From: JAIOIW01 sp050304175
GTDB lineage: Bacteria > Pseudomonadota > Alphaproteobacteria > Rhizobiales > Rhizobiaceae
NCBI GenBank assembly: GCA_050304175.1
Contig: JBNLDE010000249.1
Span: forward strand, 1 to 10,145
Direction: 5' to 3'
DNA length: 10,145 bases
Shown: piece after piece, positions 1 through 5,880 of the stretch
Position numbering within the stretch: the stretch's first letter is position 1
Layout of the letters: the number at the start of each line of letters is the position of its first letter
Notes under the pieces: model-generated
Seen by the model: the letters and a program-made list of their open reading frames with translations, nothing else
Database searches by the model: none
Told to the model about the DNA's origin: nothing
Translations under genes and position numbers: made by a program

Positions 1-70
1 GCGGCGGGAGATCGGAGAATGGTGGCAAGAACCGGCAGACCGGAGGTCGCCGCCGATACGACGGAAGGGC
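1..70. other. Left edge upstream of the copper promoter, no gene supported
   Basis: I can assign no gene here. The second + frame is open from the window edge to a stop at 116-118 and could in principle be the tail of an upstream gene. However, its short translation matches no family I recognise and it would run through the CueR-type promoter at 71-101. The + frame of cueR is also open from 19, but its extra N-terminal residues would be encoded across that promoter and are not part of any MerR-family protein. Confidence 0.4.
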
Positions 71-101
71 TTGACCTTCCACTTACTGGAAGCATTATCG
101 A
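71..101 (+). promoter_or_regulatory. CueR-type copper-responsive promoter and operator
   Basis: The -35 hexamer TTGACC (71-76) and a -10-like TATCGA (96-101) are separated by 19 bp. That over-long spacer is the hallmark of promoters activated by MerR-family regulators through DNA distortion. Inside it lies the dyad ACCTTCC-N7-GGAAGCA (74-94), which closely resembles the established CueR box (ACCTTCC-N7-GGAAGGT) of E. coli copA and cueO. Orientation is rightward into cueR, so the regulator and the genes behind it are probably autoregulated by Cu(I). The right half-site is imperfect at its last positions. The -10 assignment is by spacing and is less sure than the operator. Confidence 0.85.
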
Positions 102-189
102 TCAGCCGAGAATATTGAGGTTGGCGTTCAGACAAGAACCCGCAAGCCTCGCCCATGCGACTATGGCGGCTGGACAGGGAAGAGCAGGC

Positions 190-585
190 ATGAATATCGG
201 ACTGGCGGCGGAACGCTCCAACCTTCCGACCAAAACGATCCGCTACTACGAGGACATCGACCTCATCCGGCCGGAGCGGGCGCTCAACGGCTACCGCGAC
301 TATTCCAACGACGATGTCCACCGGTTGCGGTTTCTCCAGCGCGCCCGCAGCCTCGGTTTCACGATCGACGAGTGCCGCACTTTGCTTTCCCTTTATGACG
401 ACAAGGACCGCGCGAGCAGCGACGTGAAGGCGATCGCGCTGCACAAGATCGAGGAAATCGATCGCAAGATGGCCGAGTTGCAGTCGTTGCGCGACACGCT
501 GTCGGTATTGTCGAAACGGTGCCATGGCGACGACCGGCCGGATTGTCCGATCATCGACGGACTGGCGAAAGGGCCCAAGGCATGA
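190..585 (+). CDS. cueR: CueR/HmrR-like Cu(I)-responsive MerR-family regulator
   Basis: This is a 131-residue MerR-family transcription factor acting in the cytoplasm as a Cu(I) sensor and promoter-distorting activator. The N-terminal winged helix-turn-helix carries the family's IRYYEDIDLIRP segment (residues 18-28). A long dimerisation helix follows (about 77-108), then a metal-binding loop with C111 and C119 in a C-x7-C arrangement followed by PII, as in E. coli CueR (C112/C120). S77 sits where CueR has Ser77, the residue that marks sensors of monovalent Cu/Ag/Au ions rather than divalent metals. The E. coli C-terminal CCHH tail is absent. I chose ATG 190 because GGGAAGAG lies 5 nt upstream and the residues MNIG begin the conserved DNA-binding domain. 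Upstream in-frame starts (19, 163) add sequence foreign to the family, and the one at 19 crosses the operator. Its stop overlaps the next start (ATGA), so it heads the operon. Sensing of Ag or Au cannot be excluded. Confidence 0.93.
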   Translation: MNIGLAAERSNLPTKTIRYYEDIDLIRPERALNGYRDYSNDDVHRLRFLQRARSLGFTIDECRTLLSLYDDKDRASSDVKAIALHKIEEIDRKMAELQSLRDTLSVLSKRCHGDDRPDCPIIDGLAKGPKA

Positions 586-998
586 ACAACAGGATCGTGG
601 TTGCGGCCATTCTGGTCCTGGTCGCCGCCATTGTCGGGCTGCGGTTCTACCTGGATCGCGGCGCGAAAACGGGAACCGGCCAGCCGCTTGCCCAGGTCAC
701 CGTGCCGGCGCTTTCCGGTGTGGCGAAGGAGGGCGAGTCCCTGTTCGTAGCCAACTGCGCGAAATGCCATGGCGAGAACGCGGCCGGCAGGGACGGCTCG
801 GGGCCGCCATTGATCCATCCGATCTACCAGCCGGGCCACCACGCTGACGGCTCCTTCTACATGGCCGCGAAAAACGGGGCGATCTCGCACCATTGGCCGT
901 TCGGAGACATGCCGCCGGTCGACGGCATTACGGACGGTGACATCGGCAAGATCGTCGCCTATGTTCGCGCCGTTCAACGCGCCAACGGAATCAACTGA
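582..998 (+). CDS. Membrane-anchored mono-heme class I cytochrome c
   Basis: This is a 138-residue c-type cytochrome. Residues 5-24 form one hydrophobic helix that serves as an uncleaved anchor or signal segment. After a short linker comes a class I cytochrome c domain with the heme-attachment motif CAKCH (C59, C62, H63) and a GDMPPV segment whose M110 is the likely distal iron ligand. The C-terminal IVAYVRAVQ helix is typical of the fold. The protein would face the periplasm and shuttle single electrons. The start overlaps the cueR stop by 4 nt (ATGA), which implies translational coupling and shared copper control. A longer in-frame start at 519 lies within cueR and would put hydrophilic residues before the anchor, so I rejected it. 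The redox partner is unknown; the multicopper oxidase or the other two cytochromes of the operon are the obvious candidates. Confidence 0.9.
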   Translation: MNNRIVVAAILVLVAAIVGLRFYLDRGAKTGTGQPLAQVTVPALSGVAKEGESLFVANCAKCHGENAAGRDGSGPPLIHPIYQPGHHADGSFYMAAKNGAISHHWPFGDMPPVDGITDGDIGKIVAYVRAVQRANGIN

Positions 999-1002
999 TT
1001 CG

Positions 1003-1371
1003 ATGCATCCCGGCAGCCGCTCCGACACGACCCGCCGCCTTGTCGTTGCCGTCTTCGCAATCGTGTTCACGTTTGCCGGCGGCCGGTTCTCGCATGCGGA
1101 CGCGTTGCCGAACCACGCGAACGGCCACGCGCATGTGATGGGCGCCCAATCCGGTCACGAACATGGCTATCGGTCTCCGGGCGAAACATCCGATCATCGT
1201 TCCACGGGCGAGATCCATTGCGGCGCTCCGATCCTTTCTGCGCACGGCATGCCGCTGCTTTTTCACCCGCTTCCGGTTGTCGCCTACGGCCCGCTCATGA
1301 CGCGGACATTCCCCGGAATCCGTGCCCCGCTCGATCCGCCACCGCCACGCCCCGTCCTTCGAACCGTGTGA
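1003..1371 (+). CDS. Small exported His-rich protein of unknown function
   Basis: This 122-residue protein has no family I recognise with certainty. A basic start (RR at 11-12) and a hydrophobic stretch (13-26) look like a signal peptide, with possible cleavage near the SHA at 30-32. The mature part carries ten histidines between residues 31 and 88, including HAH and HEH pairs, plus a lone cysteine in IHCG (residues 71-74). It ends in a proline-rich tail with PPPPRP. It loosely resembles small periplasmic proteins seen in proteobacterial metal-resistance loci, including DUF2946-like ones, but I cannot confirm this. The CueR-controlled context and His density suggest periplasmic copper binding (inference). 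The start at 1003 lies 4 nt after the cytochrome c stop. An in-frame ATG at 937 would overlap that gene and push the signal peptide inward. Confidence 0.75.
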   Translation: MHPGSRSDTTRRLVVAVFAIVFTFAGGRFSHADALPNHANGHAHVMGAQSGHEHGYRSPGETSDHRSTGEIHCGAPILSAHGMPLLFHPLPVVAYGPLMTRTFPGIRAPLDPPPPRPVLRTV

Positions 1372-1376
1372 AACAA

Positions 1377-1392
1377 GAGCCGCTGGCGGCTC
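1377..1392 (+). promoter_or_regulatory. Small intercistronic hairpin
   Basis: GAGCCG and CGGCTC form a perfect 6-bp GC-rich stem around a CTGG tetraloop, starting 5 nt after the stop of the His-rich protein gene. No T-run follows directly, so it is unlikely to be a full terminator. It lies in the only sizeable gap (48 nt) of the copper operon and could act in mRNA processing or partial attenuation before the class II cytochrome gene. It could also be chance in GC-rich DNA. Confidence 0.35.
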
Positions 1393-1419
1393 GATACACT
1401 GTTTTGAAAGGAAATTTCG

Positions 1420-2037
1420 ATGAAATCGAAGACGTTTTTTGTTGCCGTGGCGCTCAGCGTTACGGGAGCTGTCGGTGCGCTCGCCCATGGCGGGGCGACC
1501 GGCGTGGTCAAGGAGCGGATGGACGCCATGACCGAAATGAGCAACGTGATCAAGGCATTGACGCCCATGATGCGGGGGCAGTCGGCCTACGATGCGGGCG
1601 CCGTGCGCGAGGGCGCGGCCACGATCCGCGATCATGCCAAGCTCATCACCAGCCTGTTTCCGACAGGTTCCGGCGGACATTCGTCCGAGGCGCGCGACGA
1701 TGTCTGGTCCGATTGGTCGACCTTCGAGGCGCTGGCGCAGCGGCTCGAAAAGCTGGCCGGTGGGCTTGAAGCCGCCGCCGACAATCCGCCCGTCACGGGA
1801 AACCAGGACATGATGGGCGGCAACCAGGGCATGATGGGCGGTGGAACCATGATGGGGAACGGCACCATGATGGGCGAGGGGATGATGGGCGGCGCCGGGG
1901 CGATGATGGGTCCCAACATGCCGCTGCCCGACGAGGCGATGCTGGCGGCCATGCCGGCCAATGGCGTGTTCAACATGATCGCCGTGACGTGTTCTTCCTG
2001 TCACGCCCGCTTCCGCAACGAGGATGACAAAGATTAG
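1420..2037 (+). CDS. Class II cytochrome c (c'/c556-like) with Met-rich insert
   Basis: This is a 205-residue periplasmic cytochrome. A signal peptide (residues 1 to about 22, ending ALAH) precedes a mostly helical domain with the heme motif CSSCH (C191, C194, H195) close to the C-terminus. This is the layout of four-helix-bundle class II cytochromes, cytochrome c' and c556. The N-terminal helix has M34, M37 and M40; a Met there is the sixth ligand in c556-type members, while true c' is five-coordinate. Between the third and fourth helices lies a Gly/Met-rich segment (131-167) with 13 methionines, mostly MM pairs, absent from ordinary family members and resembling the Cu(I)-binding Met motifs of CopA/PcoA/CueO-type proteins. 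The start has AAAGGAAA upstream. The gene sits 3 nt before the next cytochrome gene. A copper-binding or copper-oxidising cytochrome is the inferred role. Confidence 0.9.
   Translation: MKSKTFFVAVALSVTGAVGALAHGGATGVVKERMDAMTEMSNVIKALTPMMRGQSAYDAGAVREGAATIRDHAKLITSLFPTGSGGHSSEARDDVWSDWSTFEALAQRLEKLAGGLEAAADNPPVTGNQDMMGGNQGMMGGGTMMGNGTMMGEGMMGGAGAMMGPNMPLPDEAMLAAMPANGVFNMIAVTCSSCHARFRNEDDKD
1810..1920 (+). repeat. Degenerate ATGATGGG coding repeat for the Met-rich loop
   Basis: The string ATGATGGG recurs six times in frame, starting at 1810, 1831, 1849, 1867, 1882 and 1903, with spacings of 21, 18, 18, 15 and 21 nt. It encodes MMG units spaced by short Gly/Asn/Thr linkers. The irregular but codon-multiple spacing points to in-frame repeat expansion inside the class II cytochrome gene rather than a separate element. 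The number of units may vary between strains. Confidence 0.8.
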
Positions 2038-2040
2038 GCG

Positions 2041-2922
2041 ATGTGGAAGATCATCCTGATATTGTGTGCCGCGCTGGCGCTGACCGGCGCGGCAGGGCTG
2101 ACGGCATGGCCGATCGGCGAACCGCAGCCCCTGCGTGCCGACGCGGGCAACCCGCAACGCGGCGCCTATCTGGCGCGCATGGCGGGCTGCATCGCCTGCC
2201 AGACCGACAGCCGCAACGGCGGCGCGCCGCTGGCCGGCGGCGTCGCCCTGAAGACCGATTTCGGAACATTCTATTCGCCGAACCTGACGACCGACGAGGT
2301 CCACGGGATCGGCGGCTGGACCATCGGCGATTTTGCCAAGGCGGTGCGGCAGGGAATTTCGCCGGACGGCGCGCCCTATTATCCGGCGTTTCCGTACCCG
2401 TTTTATGCCAAACTGAGCGATCAGGACCTCGCCGACCTCTGGGCGGCTTTCCAGACCGTGCCACCGGTCGCCGTTCCATCGCGGGCGCATGACATGTCGT
2501 TCCCCTTCAGTTTCCGGCCGGGCCTGAAGCTGTGGCGGGCGAGCTTTGTCGATTTCGTGCCGTTTCGCCCCGATCCGGCGAAGAGCGACACCTGGAACCG
2601 CGGCAAGTTCATCGTCGAGGGGCCCGGTCATTGCGGCGCCTGCCACACGCCGCGCAATCTTCTCGGTGCCCGTCAGGCCGAGTTGCGCTTGCACGGCGCC
2701 TCCGGCTTGCCGAACGGCGGCAAGTCGCCGGCGATCACCGCCGTGCGACTGAAAGAAAACGGTTGGACGGTTTCGGACCTCGCCTACGCCCTGCAAACCG
2801 GTATCCTGCCCGATGGCGACGCGTTCGGCGGGGCCATGGCCGAAGTCGTTCAGGCCGGGACCGCCTACCTCACCGAGGATGACCGTACGGCGATCGCGAC
2901 CTATCTGCTCGACTCGGAGTGA
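2041..2922 (+). CDS. Di-heme-family cytochrome c with altered first heme motif (CxxCQ)
   Basis: This 293-residue protein has two cytochrome c domains. An N-terminal hydrophobic helix (3-23) anchors or exports it. Domain 1 contains GCIACQTD with C50 and C53, but Q54 replaces the proximal heme His. The codon is CAG at 2200-2202, one base from CAC or CAT. Domain 2 has an intact CGACH (C198, C201, H202) and a likely distal ligand M266 in GGAMAEVV. The segments GGAPLAGG, YYPAFPYP, HDM-FPF and GPGHCGACHTPRN match the di-heme cytochromes that serve as electron-transfer subunits of periplasmic dehydrogenases. In domain 1 the YYPAFPYPFYAKL stretch lacks a Met where many relatives place the distal ligand, so heme site 1 may have lost both ligands. 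The protein probably passes electrons in the periplasm. It lies 3 nt after the class II cytochrome and 4 nt before the multicopper oxidase. A sequencing error at the CAG codon is possible. Confidence 0.88.
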   Translation: MWKIILILCAALALTGAAGLTAWPIGEPQPLRADAGNPQRGAYLARMAGCIACQTDSRNGGAPLAGGVALKTDFGTFYSPNLTTDEVHGIGGWTIGDFAKAVRQGISPDGAPYYPAFPYPFYAKLSDQDLADLWAAFQTVPPVAVPSRAHDMSFPFSFRPGLKLWRASFVDFVPFRPDPAKSDTWNRGKFIVEGPGHCGACHTPRNLLGARQAELRLHGASGLPNGGKSPAITAVRLKENGWTVSDLAYALQTGILPDGDAFGGAMAEVVQAGTAYLTEDDRTAIATYLLDSE

Positions 2923-2926
2923 AGCG

Positions 2927-4324
2927 ATGAAAACCAACAGAAGGCGTTTCCTGACCTTGTCGGCGGGCGCAGCGGCGTCGTGCTCGATGCCGGCACGTTT
3001 GTTCGCTGCGACCGGAGGCGACGGTGTCCTGGAGTTGAGGACCGCGCGCAGCCGTCATCGGCTTTTCGGCGCCGATGGTGCGGAATCGGAATTGTGGACC
3101 TACAATGGCACGACGCCCGGCCCGGAAATTCGCGTCGTGCGCGGAGAACGGATCAGGGCGCGCCTGGTCAACGATCTGGACGAGCCGACCTCCATCCACT
3201 GGCATGGCATACGTATCGCCAACGCCATGGACGGCGTGGCGGGCCTCACACAGCAAGCGGTGCCGCCGGGCGGGACATTCGACTACGAGTTCGTCGCGCC
3301 GGACGCGGGAACCTACTGGTACCACGCGCACAATCGCAGCTGGAACGAAGTCGGCCGCGGCCTCTACGGGCCCTTGATCGTCGAGGAACCCGATCCGGTG
3401 TTCGACAGGGCGCACGACCTGACTCTCGTGATCGACGACTGGCGCCTCAACCCCGACGGTTCGCTCGACGTGGAGAGCTTCGGCTCGCTCATGGAGTGGG
3501 CGCATGGCGGGAGGCTCGGCAACTGGCTGACCGTCAATGGCGAGAGCGAACCGACATTTTCGCTGGTGGCCGGAGAACCATACCGTCTGCGCCTGATTAA
3601 CGCCGCCAATTCCCGGATCCTCGAACTGGACCCGTCCCGCTTCGGCGCCAGGATACTGGCCTATGATGGCCAGCCGCTTCCGGTTCCTGCCGCACTCGAC
3701 TATTCCCCGTTTCTGCTGGGTCCTGCCCAGCGCGTCGATCTGCTGGTCGTACCGACCGCCGATTTCGCCCTCGAGGAAATTTCCGGGCAGGAGCCGTTCC
3801 GGTTTGCCGGTTTCAAGGTGAACGGATCCGGGGAGGCGCTTTCGCCCGAAATGCAGCTCCACCCGAATGACCTTCCCGAGCCGGATCTCGCGAACGCGCG
3901 AACCGTACAACTCGACATGCGCGGCGGCGCAATGGGCGGGCCGGTGGAGATCATCTACAGGGGAAAGAAGCTCGGCGCTGACGATTTCCGACAGACCGGT
4001 CAGGTCTGGGCATTGAATGGCGTCGCCAATCTCGCCGATGAGCCCTTTTTCTCCACCGTGCGCGGCCAGACGATCATTATCGAGACGATTAACAACACCG
4101 CGTTTCCCCACGCGATGCACACGCATGGCCATCATTTCCGGGTGATCGGGCGCAGTGGCGCGACCATCGACGACGGCAAGCCCTGGCGCGACACGTTCCT
4201 GATCGGCGCCGGCCAATCCACGCGTATCGCGTTTGTCGCCGACAACCCCGGAAAGTGGCTCTACCATTGTCACATGCTGGAGCACGCGGCGGCCGGGATG
4301 ACGACCTGGTTCGAAGTGACGTGA
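2927..4324 (+). CDS. Tat-exported multicopper oxidase, probable cuprous oxidase
   Basis: This 465-residue multicopper oxidase would couple four one-electron oxidations to reduction of O2 to water in the periplasm. The N-terminus NRRRFLTLSAGAAAS is a twin-arginine signal, fitting export after cofactor folding. Copper-site motifs are complete: HWHG (H91, H93), HAH (H133, H135), HAMHTHGHH (H395, H398, H400) and HCHMLEHAAAGM (H447, C448, H449, H453, axial M458), the last matching the CueO-type T1 site. Three cupredoxin domains fit the length. It lacks an obvious CueO-like Met-rich insert; in this operon that feature sits in the class II cytochrome instead. The start at 2927 is the first ATG before the Tat motif, 4 nt after the upstream stop; an in-frame start at 2813 lies inside the previous gene. 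Cu(I) oxidation is inferred from CueR control. Phenol, Mn or Fe oxidation, or acting as a terminal oxidase for the cytochromes, are alternatives. Confidence 0.94.
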   Translation: MKTNRRRFLTLSAGAAASCSMPARLFAATGGDGVLELRTARSRHRLFGADGAESELWTYNGTTPGPEIRVVRGERIRARLVNDLDEPTSIHWHGIRIANAMDGVAGLTQQAVPPGGTFDYEFVAPDAGTYWYHAHNRSWNEVGRGLYGPLIVEEPDPVFDRAHDLTLVIDDWRLNPDGSLDVESFGSLMEWAHGGRLGNWLTVNGESEPTFSLVAGEPYRLRLINAANSRILELDPSRFGARILAYDGQPLPVPAALDYSPFLLGPAQRVDLLVVPTADFALEEISGQEPFRFAGFKVNGSGEALSPEMQLHPNDLPEPDLANARTVQLDMRGGAMGGPVEIIYRGKKLGADDFRQTGQVWALNGVANLADEPFFSTVRGQTIIIETINNTAFPHAMHTHGHHFRVIGRSGATIDDGKPWRDTFLIGAGQSTRIAFVADNPGKWLYHCHMLEHAAAGMTTWFEVT

Positions 4325-4592
4325 TAGCCCGCTACCGGGAAGTGTGAAGGCAGCCGCCATGCCCGGTTTGGCAGCTCGGCCATCCAGCTGGCAGGGAATT
4401 CCGGCCTCGCGAAATTAACGATCGGCCTAAACTTGTGCTTTTCCAAGCGATTTTTACTCGACCCTCCGTGGGCGGCACGATAGCATCCCCTGCCTATTCG
4501 ACTTGCGGAGCGCGTTTTAGATGTGCCACCGTACGCGTTTAGCAAGATATCGGGCTCGCTGGCCGAGCCATGATCCCAAAGAGGAGAACATG
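4325..4592 (+). other. Gap between copper and liv-type operons
   Basis: The 268 nt hold no gene I can support. The promoter of the transporter operon should be here, but no clear -35/-10 pair or sigma-54 site stands out. The sequence is less GC-rich than its surroundings between about 4410 and 4460. Two near-identical CGCGTTTTAG and CGCGTTTAG stretches lie about 24 nt apart around 4512-4542 and could be regulator half-sites, or chance. No strong terminator follows the multicopper oxidase, so read-through is possible. Confidence 0.5.
4553..4586 (+). promoter_or_regulatory. Leader hairpin and ribosome binding site of the binding-protein gene
   Basis: GGCTCG (4553-4558) and CGAGCC (4564-4569) form a 6-bp stem with a 5-nt loop, extendable by ATC/GAT across a small internal loop. 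A strong Shine-Dalgarno sequence, GAGGAG (4581-4586), follows 11 nt later. The SD is 3 nt from ATG 4590 and 6 nt from ATG 4593, so the second ATG is the better spaced start. The hairpin may stabilise the 5' end of the message; a regulatory role is speculative. Confidence 0.45.
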
Positions 4593-5777
4593 ATGAAAAA
4601 ACTATTGGTTACAACAGCCGCCGTCGCGCTTCTTGCCACCGCGGCCCAGGCCGAAACCGTGAAGATCGGCGTCCTGCTCGGCTTTACCGGGCCGCTGGAA
4701 TCGATCACGCCGCTGATGGCGCAGAGCGCCGAAATGGCGATGAAGGAAGTCAATGATTCCAAGGCACTGCTGGGCGGTATGGAAGTCGAGGCGGTTCGCG
4801 GCGACAGCACCTGTATCGATTCTTCGGCCGCCGCTGCTTCCGCCACCCGGCTCATCACCGCCGACGGCGTGGCCGGCATCATGGGCGCGGACTGCTCAGG
4901 CGTCACCGGCGCGGTTCTCCAGAACGTGGCGCGGCCGAACGGCGTTGTCATGATTTCACCGTCGGCGACGTCGCCGGGCCTCACCACCGCCGAAGACGAC
5001 GGCCTGTTCTTCCGCACGTCCCCGTCCGACGCCCGCCAAGGTGAGGTCATGGCCGGCGTGCTTGCCGCCCGCGGGGTCAAGTCCGTCGCGGTAACCTTCA
5101 CCAATAACGACTACGGCAAGGGCCTGGCCGAATCTTTCGCCGCGGCTTTCGAAAAGGCCGGCGGCAAGGTCACGGTGTCGGTACCGCATGAAGACGGCAA
5201 GGCCGATTATTCGGCCGAAGTCGGGACTCTGGCCTCGGCCGGTGGTGATCTGCTGGTTGTCGCGGGTTATGTCGACCAGGGCGGCAAGGGCATCATCCAG
5301 AGCTCGCTCGACACCGGCGCCTTCGACACGTTCTATCTGCCGGACGGCATGTATGGCGAAAGCCTGATTGAGGCGATCGGCGCACCGCTCAACGGTTCCT
5401 ACGGCGATGTCCCGGGATCCGACTCGGAAGGCAGCAAGATGATGCTCGACATGACCAAGGCTGCCGGTTTTGACGGCACCTCGTCCTATGTGCCGGAATC
5501 CTACGACGCCGCCGCGCTGATCATGCTGGCGATGCAGGCCGCGAAGTCGACCAAGGGCGTCGACTACAAGGATAAGGTGATGGATGTCGCCAACGAACCG
5601 GGCGAGAAGATCTATCCCGGAGAGCTGGCAAAGGGCCTGAAGCTGCTCGCCGAAGGCAAGGATATCGATTATGAAGGCGCTACCGCTGTTCGCCTGATCG
5701 GTCCCGGCGAGAGCGCCGGCAGCTACCGAATCTACACGATCAAGGATGGCAAGCAGGTCACCGATCACTACGAGTGA
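4593..5777 (+). CDS. Liv-type ABC transporter substrate-binding protein
   Basis: This 394-residue periplasmic solute-binding protein is of the leucine/amide-binding type (Peripla_BP_6, type I fold). A classical signal peptide (KK, hydrophobic core, cleavage after AQA at residue 20) is followed by ETVKIGVLLGFTGPLE, the typical first strand and ligand loop of the family. Conserved features include the GADCSG and ISPSATSPGL segments in lobe 1, NDYGKG at the start of lobe 2, and YVPESYDAA near the hinge. C74 and C101 could form the lobe-1 disulfide common in this family. It delivers substrate to the two permeases encoded downstream. Branched-chain amino acids are only one option: amides, urea, aromatic acids or other small organic ligands use the same fold. 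ATG 4590 immediately upstream is an alternative start adding one Met. A strong RBS and the stable hairpin after the gene fit the high expression usual for binding proteins. Confidence 0.92.
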   Translation: MKKLLVTTAAVALLATAAQAETVKIGVLLGFTGPLESITPLMAQSAEMAMKEVNDSKALLGGMEVEAVRGDSTCIDSSAAAASATRLITADGVAGIMGADCSGVTGAVLQNVARPNGVVMISPSATSPGLTTAEDDGLFFRTSPSDARQGEVMAGVLAARGVKSVAVTFTNNDYGKGLAESFAAAFEKAGGKVTVSVPHEDGKADYSAEVGTLASAGGDLLVVAGYVDQGGKGIIQSSLDTGAFDTFYLPDGMYGESLIEAIGAPLNGSYGDVPGSDSEGSKMMLDMTKAAGFDGTSSYVPESYDAAALIMLAMQAAKSTKGVDYKDKVMDVANEPGEKIYPGELAKGLKLLAEGKDIDYEGATAVRLIGPGESAGSYRIYTIKDGKQVTDHYE

Positions 5778-5796
5778 TCCGGACTTTCTATTGCAC

Positions 5797-5827
5797 CCGG
5801 GAGGCTGGTACGTTACCGGCCTCCCGG
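5797..5827 (+). promoter_or_regulatory. Strong intercistronic stem-loop between binding protein and ATPase genes
   Basis: CCGGGAGGC (5797-5805) and GCCTCCCGG (5819-5827) pair perfectly, T5806 can wobble-pair with G5818, and GGTA (5807-5810) pairs with TACC (5814-5817). This gives a 14-bp stem with a 3-nt CGT loop. No T-run follows, so complete termination is unlikely. Hairpins in this position, as in the malE-malF region, are known to protect the upstream message from 3' exonucleases and so raise binding protein over membrane components. It begins 20 nt after the binding-protein stop. Confidence 0.8.
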
Positions 5828-5880
5828 AATGCACGTAGGCCGTCTGCCACTGCGACATAGCGGCAATTGAGGGGGCAGCA

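Noticed and set aside
19..189. N-terminal extension of cueR from ATG 19
   Set aside because: The added residues would be encoded across the CueR-type promoter and do not belong to MerR-family proteins. ATG 190 has its own ribosome binding site.
1810..1920. CRISPR-like or noncoding tandem repeat
   Set aside because: The units are short, spaced in multiples of three and encode MMG motifs in frame, so they are a coding repeat.
991..2937. 648-codon open frame on the - strand
   Set aside because: It lies antisense to three well-supported cytochrome/His-rich genes. Its translation is Arg/His/Gly-rich low-complexity without any domain, as expected from the complement of GC-rich codons.
2870..4360. 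496-codon open frame on the - strand
   Set aside because: It is antisense to the multicopper oxidase, whose copper ligands are all intact on the + strand. No family features are visible in the antisense product.
4377..4395. CAGCT/AGCTG inverted repeat as an operator or terminator
   Set aside because: Only 5 bp with a 9-nt loop and no supporting context; expected by chance.
4432..4455. Terminator after the multicopper oxidase (CTTG/CAAG stem followed by five T)
   Set aside because: The stem is only 4 bp with an 8-nt loop and three bases before the T-run, too weak to call.
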